Below are positions 16,673 to 25,837 of a DNA stretch of 47,217 bases, one piece after another; positions within the stretch are counted from its first letter, which is position 1, and every line of letters begins with the position of its first letter. The position numbers and the translations under genes were made by a program. Below the pieces are notes generated by a model. That model did no database searches. It was not told where the DNA came from and saw nothing but the letters and a program-made list of their open reading frames with translations. Origin of the DNA: Bacillota bacterium (GTDB lineage Bacteria > Bacillota > Clostridia > Oscillospirales > Acutalibacteraceae); contig JAQXJH010000003.1 in assembly GCA_029008595.1 (NCBI GenBank), forward strand, positions 1-47,217, given 5' to 3'.

Positions 16673-17527
16673 TCATTCCGCAGACGCACGGCGAAATGCC
16701 CCCGGGCTTTGCCCGGTCTGCCGCTTAAACACTCTGGAAAAATAATTGGCATTTTCAAATCCGACATTCATCGAGATATGCTGAATCGGGATTTCCGAAT
16801 GGATCAGCAGCTTTTGGGCCTGTCGGATACGCGTTTCAATAATGTAATCCGTCAGCGTGGAACCGGTCAGGCTGCGGAATCTCCGCGACAGATAAGCCGG
16901 GCTGACGTGAAGCACTCCGCTGATTTTCCGCAGCGAAAGCTCGTTCTGATAATTGGATTCAATATAGCCCTGCGCCATCCTGACCACGTCCGGCTGCTCC
17001 TCCGGCAAAAACGCAGTCTGTCCGCTGAGCAGCTTTTCCAGCGAAAACTGCGCCAGTACACCCGCCGAGGTCAGCATATGGCGCTGTGTATGCGGAAGCT
17101 GCTCAAACAGCACGCGGAACCGTTCCCGCCCGGCATGCAGCGGTTCGATCCTGCTGTAGACGGATTCAAAGGTCACCTCCGGCTCGACGACGCACTGCCC
17201 GAGAAACAGAACGCCTAAAAGCGTTTCCCCCTGCCGGAGCGGAACAATGTTTTCGCAGAGACCCGCATGACAGACGTTAAAAAAGGGCGTGCGATACCGC
17301 TGCGCCAGATTCCACACCTGTTCCACATCGCAGCGGATGCAGGCTTCCCTGCCGCCGGGAAGATCGCGCACCGCGCGGCAGAACGGGCAGTAATGGCCTG
17401 TGTTGTTCTTTGAAATTGCACCGTAATAGTACGAAAAAAAATGCTTGGAATCGTACAGACAGACACCGGTCCCGGAAACGTCCTCCAATGCATGGATCAG
17501 ATTGAAAATATCTGTTTCACCGTTCAT
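16673..17527 (-). CDS. AraC family regulator with PocR sensory domain
   Basis: A 284-residue regulator. The N-terminal PocR-type domain (about 5-165) has the family core CHAGLCENIVPLRQGETLLGVLFLGQ and seven cysteines (C23, C47, C50, C63, C66, C86, C91), several in CxxC pairs. The C-terminal AraC DNA-binding domain (about 185-284) ends with VGFENANYFSRVFKRQTGQSPGAFR. PocR domains bind small hydrocarbon derivatives in known cases. The start at 17527 follows AAAGGGA; a TTG further upstream is unlikely. It is divergent from the ferredoxin and FAD oxidoreductase genes, which it probably controls. The cysteine pairs could hold a metal or act as redox sensor, which is inference. Confidence 0.88.
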   Translation of the reverse strand: MNGETDIFNLIHALEDVSGTGVCLYDSKHFFSYYYGAISKNNTGHYCPFCRAVRDLPGGREACIRCDVEQVWNLAQRYRTPFFNVCHAGLCENIVPLRQGETLLGVLFLGQCVVEPEVTFESVYSRIEPLHAGRERFRVLFEQLPHTQRHMLTSAGVLAQFSLEKLLSGQTAFLPEEQPDVVRMAQGYIESNYQNELSLRKISGVLHVSPAYLSRRFRSLTGSTLTDYIIETRIRQAQKLLIHSEIPIQHISMNVGFENANYFSRVFKRQTGQSPGAFRRASAE

Positions 17528-17622
17528 TTGTACAGCGTCCCTTTCTGCGGAAATCAAATCATATACAGTCAAAACAATGCTATTTCACGACAACAGCGTT
17601 CATGGATTTTCCTCCTGCCGTC

Positions 17623-17631
17623 TGATACACT
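17623..17631 (+). promoter_or_regulatory. Possible extended -10 promoter of the ferredoxin unit
   Basis: TGATACACT resembles an extended -10 element (TGnTAtAcT-like) 46 bp before the ferredoxin start. No convincing -35 box, as expected if the divergent AraC regulator activates it. Confidence 0.35.
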
Positions 17632-17676
17632 GGAAGTAATCAAAAGCCTTGAAATTCAGGAACGGGAGGTGCGGAT

Positions 17677-17886
17677 ATGCGCAAGTTTGAAGTGTCCGGC
17701 GGATGCACCTGGTGCGGAACCTGTCTGGTCATTTGCCCGGCGGGCGCCATTTCCATGGGAACCGGGGGTGCAAAAATCGATCCGGATAGTTGTCTGGGCT
17801 GCGGTCAATGCATGACAAACTGTGCATCGGAAGCAATCTGTGAGATTCATCAAACACAAAACGATACGGAAAAGAAGGGTGATTGA
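17677..17886 (+). CDS. 2[4Fe-4S] ferredoxin-like protein
   Basis: A 69-residue electron carrier with two perfect CxxCxxCxxxC motifs (C10, C13, C16, C20 and C39, C42, C45, C49), enough for two [4Fe-4S] clusters. The first is followed by proline as in clostridial ferredoxins. GGGAGGTG precedes the ATG. Its stop codon is two bases before the start of the FAD oxidoreductase, so the two are translationally coupled and it most likely serves as that enzyme's electron partner. Confidence 0.9.
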   Translation: MRKFEVSGGCTWCGTCLVICPAGAISMGTGGAKIDPDSCLGCGQCMTNCASEAICEIHQTQNDTEKKGD

Positions 17887-17888
17887 GA

Positions 17889-19451
17889 ATGATTCTGTGC
17901 GAAAATGGAAAACTGGTTCATCCGGCGGAGGAATTGCCCGAATACGGTTCCTATGATGTAACAGTCGTCGGCGGAGGAATGGCCGGTGTTGCTGCCGCGA
18001 TGGCCTGCGGAAAGCGCGGGTACCGTGTTCTGCTGATTGAAGCGCTGTCTGCACTGGGCGGGCTGGCCACCATGGGACTGGTCAACATTCCTCTGGACTT
18101 TGTTTCCGGTCTCGGCGTTGAAATGTTCCGCGAGCTGGAAACAAACGACGGATTGTGGCACCGCAACAGCGATGTGGAAAAGCACAAGCTGGTACTTGAC
18201 CGAATGGTAAAAAAATACGGCTGCGAGGTGCTTCTGGTAACGCAGGTCGTAGACTCCCTGATGGAGGGCGACACGATCCGCGGCGTCGTGATCCAGACCA
18301 AGCAGGGACGCCAGATCGTCTGGAGCAAAGGCGTGATCGACTGCTCCGGGGATTCCGACGCCGCCTATTATGCCGGAGCTGAGCTGCTCTGCGGACGCCC
18401 CGGAGACGGGATGAGTCAGGCATGCTCGCTGGAATTCATTCTGGGCGGCGTTGACTGGGATGCCTATGCAGCTTCCGACCTGAAAAAGAACGATCCGCGC
18501 TGGGTAGACCGGATCCAGAGCGATCTGGCCAGCGGAAAACTGCCTTATGAACCGGATAATCACCTGAATTGGATCACACACGTTCCCGGACGCCCCGAAC
18601 ATTGCGGCATGGACGAAGTCAGCATCTGTTTTGTACATTCCCGGCGCTGCTATCCGGCAGAAAACCGCGATCTCACCCGCATGTATCTGGAAGGGCGCGA
18701 GCAGGCAAATATGCTTGCCGGATACATCCGGGAAAACATTCCGGGCTTTGAACATTCATTCCTGACGGTGACCGCGCCGCTGCTGGGCGTTCGCGAAAGC
18801 CGCCGCGTTCTGGGCGAATACGTTCTGACCGCATTCGATCTTGCTTCGCTCGCCAAGCACGACGATGTAATCTGTCTGAGCAATCACGGTTACGACATCC
18901 ACAATTTTGAAGAACCCGGCAACGTAAAGTGGGCGCCGATCGAAATAGACGGAGAAACGCGATATGTCATCTGCAACGCGGGCGGTTTCGGAACAACGAC
19001 CCGTCCTCCGCACAATGCGCCGGTGGTAAATATCAAGGGGCAGAGCGTAGAACACGCGGAATTTGACGCCGCCGGATATTACGATATTCCCTACCGGTGT
19101 CTGGTGCCGGTCCGGGTAGAGAACCTGATGATGGCCGGACGGAATCTTTCCGCCGATATTTACGCGCAGTCCGGCGCCCGTCTGGTCATGGGCTGCTTCA
19201 CGATGGGAGAAGCGGCGGGCACCGCAATGTCTATCTGTCTGAAAAAGGGGATCACGCCGCGTCAGGTTGACCGGATCGAACTGCAGAAAGAGCTGATTGC
19301 AAACGGCGTTAACATCGGTCAGCGGATCCGCAGAATTCCCGGGCTGGAACGGGAAAACGGAGAATTTGACGACGGATACCGCAACGGCGAATTCATTGCA
19401 GAAAAGCATGTGGCCGCCATTCAGAAGGATACGCTCCGGTTTGTAAAATAA
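17889..19451 (+). CDS. FAD-dependent oxidoreductase
   Basis: A 520-residue flavoprotein of the FAD_oxidored-type family. The dinucleotide-binding fold is clear: VVGGGMAGVAAAMACGKRGYRVLLIEA near 26-53, then GG at the pyrophosphate turn. The C-terminal FAD contact region is LMMAGRNLSADIYAQSGARLVMGCFTMGEAAGTAM. No signal peptide, so it is cytoplasmic. The chosen ATG at 17889 sits behind GAAGGG; a TTG two codons earlier is possible. Family members in gut Firmicutes often lie in glycan-use regions, but the substrate is unknown. It forms a unit with the ferredoxin and is followed by a terminator shared with the convergent regulator gene. Confidence 0.88.
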   Translation: MILCENGKLVHPAEELPEYGSYDVTVVGGGMAGVAAAMACGKRGYRVLLIEALSALGGLATMGLVNIPLDFVSGLGVEMFRELETNDGLWHRNSDVEKHKLVLDRMVKKYGCEVLLVTQVVDSLMEGDTIRGVVIQTKQGRQIVWSKGVIDCSGDSDAAYYAGAELLCGRPGDGMSQACSLEFILGGVDWDAYAASDLKKNDPRWVDRIQSDLASGKLPYEPDNHLNWITHVPGRPEHCGMDEVSICFVHSRRCYPAENRDLTRMYLEGREQANMLAGYIRENIPGFEHSFLTVTAPLLGVRESRRVLGEYVLTAFDLASLAKHDDVICLSNHGYDIHNFEEPGNVKWAPIEIDGETRYVICNAGGFGTTTRPPHNAPVVNIKGQSVEHAEFDAAGYYDIPYRCLVPVRVENLMMAGRNLSADIYAQSGARLVMGCFTMGEAAGTAMSICLKKGITPRQVDRIELQKELIANGVNIGQRIRRIPGLERENGEFDDGYRNGEFIAEKHVAAIQKDTLRFVK

Positions 19452-19476
19452 CCCGGCACAAAAGAATATTTCAGGA

Positions 19477-19513
19477 TAAACGGCGCGCAGACAAAGCAGC
19501 GCCGTTTATTTTT
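19477..19513. terminator. Shared terminator of convergent genes
   Basis: Stem ATAAACGGC / GCCGTTTAT then TTTT on the plus strand. The stop codon of the minus-strand regulator (19506-19508) lies inside the right arm, so one hairpin serves both transcripts. Confidence 0.7.
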
Positions 19514-21761
19514 GTCTGAGCGCATCTGCCGGTTCCGAAGGGCGCGCAACATGCGTTTCTTCTTCGCGCCGCGCATAGTCGCTCGGCCTGACTTTTTCAT
19601 AACGCTGAAAGGCACGCCGGAACGAATAATCATTTTCGTATCCGACCGCACGCGCGACCTCGGAAATATCCATCTGCTTCCCGCGCAGCAGCTCTTTCGC
19701 CTTTTCCATCCGCAGACCGGTGACATAATCATAAAAATTGATATTGCTGTGTTCCTTAAACGCTTTGGACACGCTGGAAACCGACATATTGAACCGGCTG
19801 CCGACTTCCTTGAGGGACATATCCATACAGGCAAAATTTTCGTTGACATACCGGATGATCGGATCGTCCGTACAGATCACACCGTCCTGACGGGCACGAT
19901 TGACTTCTCCGCAAAGGCAGGCAGTCTGCTGCTGCAGAATATTCCAGAGCTTCTCCTGCCCTTCTCCGCTGTCCTGCAGCTCCTGCAGCACGCGATAAAA
20001 CGGTTTGAAATCGAGAGGAATATTGACTTCATCAGCGGCACGCTGAATGTTTTCCGCCAGCAGCGTCAACAGCCGGATCCTCTGGTTCCGGTAAAGGGTT
20101 CTCTGGTCGTTTTCCTGCCGGATCTCGTTCAGAATCTGCGTGACCGTCGCCAGATTTCCTGCCTTCAGTTGCTTGATCAGCTGGATCTGCCAATCCGTCG
20201 GATAGTAATAGCGGGCGCCTTCCCGCAGCAGATGGGAGCCAAACATTGTGACCATATCGTTGCGGCGCAGCACATAGGCCAGTTCCTGATACGATTTGCT
20301 GATCCCCAGAAATCCCTGATAAATATCGCCGCAATAAATCTCCGCGGAAAGCTGACACGTCTGAAACAGCTCTTCCCGCAGCTCTTCCGCAAGCACAAGC
20401 AATTGTTCCCGGGTCGGAGGATGAGCCTGAAACGCAAGGATCACAACCAGATCATCATTGACGGTTTCCGGCACTTGAGAAACAAGACCGCGCTGCTCCA
20501 GCAGCTTCTGCACGGCGAGCGTCAGCTCAAGCCGTTCCCGTTCCTGCTGTGCAATAGATCCCTGCGGCGGCAGGTTGATCATCAGCACCGCATAAAGGTC
20601 ACTTTCTCCGAACGGCAGGCGGTACATCTCAATAGCGGAGGAAATATCATCGCCGAAGCAGCCTTTCAGCAGTTTGACAAGAAAATCATTTTTGGCCGCG
20701 CGATAATAAAGATCGAGCTGCTGCTGCAGGGTCTGCGTTTTTCCGTAAAGCAAATAAACCGTCGATTCAATCAGCTCATAATCTTCATTTTCCTGACCGG
20801 CCGCTTCATGCGTATTCAGGTCGCGGATCAGGTTTGTTATTTTTTTCAGCGGCCGGCAGGAAATCCTTGCCAGAAAATAAGACAAACCGGCGGACGCCAG
20901 CAAAAGCAGCGGGATCAGGATCAGAATCCGGTTGACCGCCAGAAGATACGGGATCTGGCTTTTTGGATTTGGATATGTAAACACATAGGTTAAATTGAAC
21001 AGCTGCGAACCGCGCCGGATCTCATAGGAATTTGGGGAGGCATCGTCACAGGATCCTGCCAGCAGCAACAGCTCACGATTCTGCAGCGCAAGCGACGAAA
21101 TGCTTTTTCCGGAATAGATCATCGCCTGATCTACCAGCTTGCTCCGGTCGATCATCAGCAGAATCGTTCCCTGCGGGACAGAGGTCTGCGTCAGACTCTG
21201 CAGCATCAGAAACTGCGGATGATCGCTCGTATTATACTCAAAATCAGTGAAATCACCAATATAATTCTGATGTTGGAGCATTTGATATAAGGTCCGGCTT
21301 GTCTGATATTCAATACGGAATGTCTGCTGCAGATAGGTGGAATAATCAGAAAAGGTGAACCACCCTGCCGGTGTGACCACAAGGTCTTTCGCGGGGACCA
21401 GAACGGCAATGTCTGTCAGCACGGAATTTGACGCCGCTGTCTGCAGCAGCGCACGGGAATATTCAATTCGGGAAAGAACATCGAATTCCCCGTCGAATGT
21501 ATCGGTATGTGCGATCAGTTTATTCACCCAAAGCGTATTGCGCAGGCTTGCAGCAACCGAGGTTAATTCCGAAAACTTCCAGTCTGTCACCACAGAAATT
21601 TTCTCCGCATCGTCCCGGTAACTTTGCTGAACTTTTTCAAGCTGCTGCCGCTCAAGTGCTGCGAGGGAAAACGTAAGAACAACGGAACTCAGGATAATAA
21701 AAACAAAAAAATAGGAAAGGAATTCTCTCCGAAGGGCAGGGTGTTTTTGCCAACCGGCCAT
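19506..21761 (-). CDS. Membrane-bound AraC/YesN-type regulator
   Basis: A 751-residue protein with a first membrane helix (YFFVFIILSSVVLTFSLAAL, about 18-37), an extracytoplasmic sensor region to about 280, a second membrane helix (ILILIPLLLLASAGLSYFLA) followed by a HAMP-like linker, a long cytoplasmic middle region and a C-terminal AraC helix-turn-helix (about 640-735, VARAVGYENDYSFRRAFQRYEKVRPSDYA). This architecture is typical of regulators beside LplABC-like sugar importers in Clostridia and Paenibacillus. AAGGAGG precedes the ATG. It follows the importer genes but has its own promoter. I infer it senses an extracellular sugar and activates this region. Confidence 0.9.
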   Translation of the reverse strand: MAGWQKHPALRREFLSYFFVFIILSSVVLTFSLAALERQQLEKVQQSYRDDAEKISVVTDWKFSELTSVAASLRNTLWVNKLIAHTDTFDGEFDVLSRIEYSRALLQTAASNSVLTDIAVLVPAKDLVVTPAGWFTFSDYSTYLQQTFRIEYQTSRTLYQMLQHQNYIGDFTDFEYNTSDHPQFLMLQSLTQTSVPQGTILLMIDRSKLVDQAMIYSGKSISSLALQNRELLLLAGSCDDASPNSYEIRRGSQLFNLTYVFTYPNPKSQIPYLLAVNRILILIPLLLLASAGLSYFLARISCRPLKKITNLIRDLNTHEAAGQENEDYELIESTVYLLYGKTQTLQQQLDLYYRAAKNDFLVKLLKGCFGDDISSAIEMYRLPFGESDLYAVLMINLPPQGSIAQQERERLELTLAVQKLLEQRGLVSQVPETVNDDLVVILAFQAHPPTREQLLVLAEELREELFQTCQLSAEIYCGDIYQGFLGISKSYQELAYVLRRNDMVTMFGSHLLREGARYYYPTDWQIQLIKQLKAGNLATVTQILNEIRQENDQRTLYRNQRIRLLTLLAENIQRAADEVNIPLDFKPFYRVLQELQDSGEGQEKLWNILQQQTACLCGEVNRARQDGVICTDDPIIRYVNENFACMDMSLKEVGSRFNMSVSSVSKAFKEHSNINFYDYVTGLRMEKAKELLRGKQMDISEVARAVGYENDYSFRRAFQRYEKVRPSDYARREEETHVARPSEPADALRQK

Positions 21762-21785
21762 TCACCGTTCCTCCTTTTTTAAACA

Positions 21786-21817
21786 GCGAGAACCCCGTTG
21801 GTAAAACGGGGTCTCGC
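21786..21817 (-). promoter_or_regulatory. Strong hairpin in leader of the regulator gene
   Basis: GCGAGA-a-CCCCGTT / AACGGGG-TCTCGC, 13 pairs with one bulged base and a 5-base loop. On the minus strand it lies between the regulator promoter and its ribosome site and is followed by TGTTTAAAAAAGG, not a clean T run. It may terminate importer readthrough or structure the regulator leader. Confidence 0.55.
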
Positions 21818-21834
21818 AACAGACTATCTGTTAT

Positions 21835-21862
21835 ATTATATGTGTTTTTCAGAACTTTTCAA
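21835..21862 (-). promoter_or_regulatory. Promoter of the YesN-type regulator
   Basis: TTGAAA, 16 bp, TATAAT on the minus strand, located in the gap after the solute-binding protein gene. Confidence 0.7.
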
Positions 21863-21870
21863 GCAAATTA

Positions 21871-23541
21871 TTATTTGCTCACAGCAAAATAGCGATCCAT
21901 TCTGTCCTGATAGATCTGGATCAGGCGCTTCAGCCCCATCTTATCGAATTCCGCAATGAAGCTGTCCCAGTTGTCCAGAGATTCCTGACCAAGGCACAGT
22001 TTTGTGCAAAGCTCATTGGAATAGGTCTTGATCGCGGTATAGAGCTGGCCGATCTCTTCGGATTCTGCATCCGTAGCAATGGCGAGGTAGTTTCCGGTCA
22101 TATTGGTATACCAGTTATCATAGGAGTTGATCTCCTTCTGGTAAGCAACGGCCTTCGGCTTGGTCGTTTCCTGAGAGGCCAGTTCCTGTTCCAGATAAGC
22201 ATACCGCAGGTTCGGAATGTAATCGCCAAAAATGTACTCCCCGTTGGAGATGCCCTTCTGGAACTTTTCGTCGTTTCCGCCTTCATAGGCAATTCTGGAT
22301 TTCAGACCGTCAACGATTTCCCAGCTCTTTCCTTCCATACCCCAGCACATCATATCTCTGTACTCATCGGAATAGAAGAGATCCAGCAGCTTAACGGCTC
22401 CTTCCAGATCGGTGCAGCCCTTGGTCACAACATAGCGGTTCCAGCAAAGCTGACCGGGTTCTATCACAGTGTACGGGGTGATGCCTTCTCCTGCGCCGGT
22501 CAGCGGCATCAGCGGCTGGAAGTGTGCATTCTCCACATTGGCAATCTTCTTCTGGGTCCAGCCGTCCAATCCGTAGCTGAAAAATGCGCCGACCATATTG
22601 TCTGCAGTGCGCTGGTTGGCAACTTCGCTGGAACCGATCAGCGCCGGGTCGACAATGCCTTCCTGCACAAGGCTCTGTACATAGGCGAAATACTCCTTGA
22701 TGCCTTCCTGATACCACGGAGAAACAGCTATTCTCTTGTTCGGGTCAATGGAAACAACGTCCGCCCCAAGGCCGAAGCACTGCGCCAGCCCGTTCTGGAA
22801 TGTCTGTACGTTCAGATTATAGATCTCGTCCGCCTTGCCGGAACCGTTGACATCCTTTTCCTGGAAGGTTTTCAGCACGTTTTTCAGATCCTCCAGCGTT
22901 TTCGGAACCGGCAGATTCAGCGCATCCAGCCAATCGCCGCGCACCATAATGGTCATTCCGGTATTGGCGAGCTGAGTCTTCTCAAACGTTTTTTCATAGA
23001 GATTGGTCGTCCAGTAGCGCTTGCCGTCTTCGGTAAGAACGAGGCCGTTGGCAAACGAATAGACTTCTTCATACATTCTTCTGACATTGCCGTTGGAATA
23101 CTGATCCAGCAGAGCGTTCAATTCCTGAATGATCCCCTGTTTTGCAAAATTCAGCAGGGTCGCGTCATCCAGCGGAGAAACGTTTGCGATATCCGGCAGA
23201 TCATTGCCGGCAGACATACGGGTCTGGATCACGGTGGGGTACTGTTCGCCGGTAACCATTTCATATTCCAGTTCGATATTTGCCTGCTTCAGCATATCCT
23301 GCCAGGCCGCCCAGGCATCAAGCGTTTCCCTCTTTTCCCAGACTTCTCCCCCGTTATGCGCACCGAGCAGATGCAGCTTATGGGTTTTCTCGACCACCGC
23401 CGAAGAGGTCTGCTGTTGGCTGGCGGTACTGGCCGCTTCGCTGGAGGCTGCCGGCTGCTTTGCACATCCGGCCGCCGCAGCCAGCGTGATCAGAGAGGCA
23501 AGAATCCAGGAAATGGCCCGAATCGTTTTCTTTGTTTTCAT
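21871..23541 (-). CDS. ABC transporter sugar-binding lipoprotein (LplA-like)
   Basis: A 556-residue extracellular solute-binding protein family 1 member. The N-terminus is a lipoprotein signal (MKTKKTIRAISWILASLITLAAAAGC) with lipidated C26, followed by a Ser/Ala/Gln-rich spacer. The mature part has the usual two-lobe pattern with DLPDIANVSP and WYQEGIKEYFAYVQSLVQEGIVDPA. Length fits the large LplA/YtcQ type that recruits oligosaccharides. GGAGG precedes the ATG. It is third after two permeases; no ATPase gene is nearby, so a shared MsmK-like ATPase elsewhere is expected. Confidence 0.93.
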   Translation of the reverse strand: MKTKKTIRAISWILASLITLAAAAGCAKQPAASSEAASTASQQQTSSAVVEKTHKLHLLGAHNGGEVWEKRETLDAWAAWQDMLKQANIELEYEMVTGEQYPTVIQTRMSAGNDLPDIANVSPLDDATLLNFAKQGIIQELNALLDQYSNGNVRRMYEEVYSFANGLVLTEDGKRYWTTNLYEKTFEKTQLANTGMTIMVRGDWLDALNLPVPKTLEDLKNVLKTFQEKDVNGSGKADEIYNLNVQTFQNGLAQCFGLGADVVSIDPNKRIAVSPWYQEGIKEYFAYVQSLVQEGIVDPALIGSSEVANQRTADNMVGAFFSYGLDGWTQKKIANVENAHFQPLMPLTGAGEGITPYTVIEPGQLCWNRYVVTKGCTDLEGAVKLLDLFYSDEYRDMMCWGMEGKSWEIVDGLKSRIAYEGGNDEKFQKGISNGEYIFGDYIPNLRYAYLEQELASQETTKPKAVAYQKEINSYDNWYTNMTGNYLAIATDAESEEIGQLYTAIKTYSNELCTKLCLGQESLDNWDSFIAEFDKMGLKRLIQIYQDRMDRYFAVSK

Positions 23542-23629
23542 ACTGAATCCTCCATCTTATTTTTTTCGGGTGTACCGCAAGGCGAAAAAACGCGCGCCAT
23601 TTTCTCGTTTTACGGCAATGGATCACGGT

Positions 23630-24565
23630 TCAGCCCTTGAGAGAGCCGACCATAATGCCTTTAATAAAGTATTTCTGGAAAAACGGATAGGAAAAGATGA
23701 TCGGCAGCGTCGTAAAAATAATCATAGAATATTTCAGCTGCATCGCACTGAACATTTTCTCCACTGCCTCTTCGTATTCCTGAAAAGTGAGCTTCTGCAG
23801 ATCGACCGTCTGCTGCACCAGAACACGCTGCAGGTACATCTGCAGCGGATGCAGATCTGCATTCGGCAAATAGATCTGTGCCGAAAACCAGCTGTTCCAC
23901 ATTCCGACGATCGCATAGATCGCGATCACCGCAAGAATCGGCTTGGAAAGCGGAAGGTAAATGCGGAAAAGAACCTGAAAATGATTTGCTCCGTCGATAA
24001 ACGCCGATTCCCGCATGGCGTCCGGCAAGCCGGCAAAATAGGTCCGCACCAGGATCATATTCCAGATGCTGACCGCAGACGGAATGATAATGGCCCACAT
24101 GGTATTGTACAGACCAAGCTTTGATACCAGAATGTAAGTCGGGATCATTCCGCCGCCGAAATACATAGGAATCAGGATAAAGAGCGTGAGGATCTTCCTT
24201 CCCTTTAAATAAGATACCGTAAGCGGATAGGCCCCCAGGCAGCAGGTCACGATCTGCAGCACCGTTGCGGAGGCCGTATAGATCAGCGTATTGCCGTACG
24301 CCTTCCACATGGCGTTATCAGCGCAGATCAGCCTGTAGGAATTCAACTGAAAGCCCTTGGGATAAAAATAAACATCCATTGCCAGCACATGCTCTACCGA
24401 GGAAAGCGACATAAACAGAACGTAAAGCATCGGATACAGCGTAATAAAGCAGATCACCGCCGTGATCAGTATGATAACGGCATCCACAACGCGGGAACCT
24501 TCCCGGATCCCGGAACGGTGTCTGCGATGTGCTTCTGCAGACAAAACAGCCGGATTGGCCGCCAT
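23630..24565 (-). CDS. ABC sugar transporter permease (LplC/YtcP-like)
   Basis: A 311-residue inner membrane protein of the MalG/LplC type with six predicted membrane segments (first VVDAVIILITAVICFITLYPMLYVLF). The ATPase-docking EAA loop reads DAMRESAFIDGANHFQVLFRIYLPLSKP. The start at 24565 follows AAAGGA; ATG codons just upstream are in another frame. It pairs with the LplB-like permease 43 bases upstream to form the translocation pore. Confidence 0.93.
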   Translation of the reverse strand: MAANPAVLSAEAHRRHRSGIREGSRVVDAVIILITAVICFITLYPMLYVLFMSLSSVEHVLAMDVYFYPKGFQLNSYRLICADNAMWKAYGNTLIYTASATVLQIVTCCLGAYPLTVSYLKGRKILTLFILIPMYFGGGMIPTYILVSKLGLYNTMWAIIIPSAVSIWNMILVRTYFAGLPDAMRESAFIDGANHFQVLFRIYLPLSKPILAVIAIYAIVGMWNSWFSAQIYLPNADLHPLQMYLQRVLVQQTVDLQKLTFQEYEEAVEKMFSAMQLKYSMIIFTTLPIIFSYPFFQKYFIKGIMVGSLKG

Positions 24566-24608
24566 TTGCCATCATTCCTTTCTTCTTCTGATTCAGAACG
24601 GCTGCGGA

Positions 24609-25601
24609 TCACCACACCGAATTGCCGCCGAACTTGCGTGCAAACAGATTTGCACCGTATACCAGAGCAAAATTGATCACATTTGTGAAGACACCGACTG
24701 CCGACCCGAAGCTGAACCGGCCGCCCTGAAGGCCGTCGCGGTAAACATAAGTTCCGATAACGTCCGCTTTTTCATACGTTGCCGGGTTATAAAGCAGAAG
24801 GATCAGCTCCGTATTCGAGCTGAGGATTCCGCCGACCGCAAAAATCAGCATCAGCGAGATCGTCGGCAGGATCCCGGGAAGCGTGACATACAGCATTTGC
24901 TTGAACCGGTTTGCTCCGTCCAGCCGCGCCGCCTCATACAGGCAGATATCAATGGATGACATCGCCGACAGATACAGAATGCTGTTCCATCCAAAGCTTT
25001 TCCAGATGGAGGTGATCGTGTAGATTGCCCAGAAGTAATCGGGATCGACGCTGAACGAAATCGGAGCCATCCCGACGGCTGCACGCACATTATTGATGAT
25101 ACCCTGCGTGTCCACAAAAGAAAGAACCATGCCCGCCACGACCACCACCGAAAGACAGTGCGGCAGATAGCTGGCTGTCTGCACAAACTTTTTATACCGC
25201 GGGAATTTGACCTCGTTGAGCAGCAGCGCAAAAATAATCGGCAGCGGAAAACCAAGCACCAGATTCATCAGGCTCATGACGACTGTATTGCGCATCAACC
25301 GCCAGAAGTACCGTCCCGTAATGAACTCCCGGAACCATTTCAGGCCGACCCACTGCACGCTGCCGTCAAACGCCAGAAACGGCGCTCCGGGCGCATAATT
25401 CTGAAAAGCGATCAGGATCCCGTAAAGGGGGACATAGCAAAAAATAAAAATATGGATCAGGACAGGTGCCATAATGAGGTATAACTGGTATTGCTCTTTT
25501 GCTTTGCTGCCTGTCAGCTTTTGCAGCAGGCTTTTCTGCTTTTTGCCGCTTTTTGAACCGAAATGCGGCCGCAGCTCTTTCTCACAGACCTTGTGATCCA
25601 A
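24609..25601 (-). CDS. ABC sugar transporter permease (LplB-like)
   Basis: A 330-residue inner membrane protein of the MalF/LplB type. Membrane segments begin at YQLYLIMAPVLIHIFIFCYVPLYGI, and the ATPase-docking EAA loop is YEAARLDGANRFKQMLYVTLPGI. The start is uncertain. TTG at 25601 follows GAGGAGAGGG by 11 bases and gives a permease-like N-terminus; the ATG at 25700 lies inside a promoter-like sequence and would add 33 atypical residues. First gene of the importer operon, downstream of the DUF4838 gene. Confidence 0.88.
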   Translation of the reverse strand: MDHKVCEKELRPHFGSKSGKKQKSLLQKLTGSKAKEQYQLYLIMAPVLIHIFIFCYVPLYGILIAFQNYAPGAPFLAFDGSVQWVGLKWFREFITGRYFWRLMRNTVVMSLMNLVLGFPLPIIFALLLNEVKFPRYKKFVQTASYLPHCLSVVVVAGMVLSFVDTQGIINNVRAAVGMAPISFSVDPDYFWAIYTITSIWKSFGWNSILYLSAMSSIDICLYEAARLDGANRFKQMLYVTLPGILPTISLMLIFAVGGILSSNTELILLLYNPATYEKADVIGTYVYRDGLQGGRFSFGSAVGVFTNVINFALVYGANLFARKFGGNSVW

Positions 25602-25690
25602 CGGAAACCACACCCTCTCCTCATTTTCCGGACGTATGCCGCCGCAAAATGAAACATATTCAACAAAATCATTCTGTTGATTACAAAAAT

Positions 25691-25719
25691 AATGTACCAT
25701 TCCATTGTCCGTCTTTCAA
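25691..25719 (-). promoter_or_regulatory. Possible promoter of the sugar importer operon
   Basis: TTGAAA, 17 bp, TACATT on the minus strand, in the 236-bp gap between the DUF4838 gene and the permease. The leader would be about 85 bases to the TTG start. Confidence 0.4.
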
Positions 25720-25837
25720 GGCACAATTTTTGATTTTGTCTTCCAATATTGCAAAGATGCTGTTTTTCCCTTTTGGCGCCGTCAGTGCACCATTTTTTCT
25801 TTGCGGAGTTCAAAAATCGTGTCTCTGAGGCCATCGG

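Noticed and set aside
23542..23629. Possible hairpin with T run between permease and lipoprotein genes
   Set aside because: Only a 6-bp AT-rich stem (AAAACG / CGTTTT); may be a weak intercistronic structure but was not strong enough.
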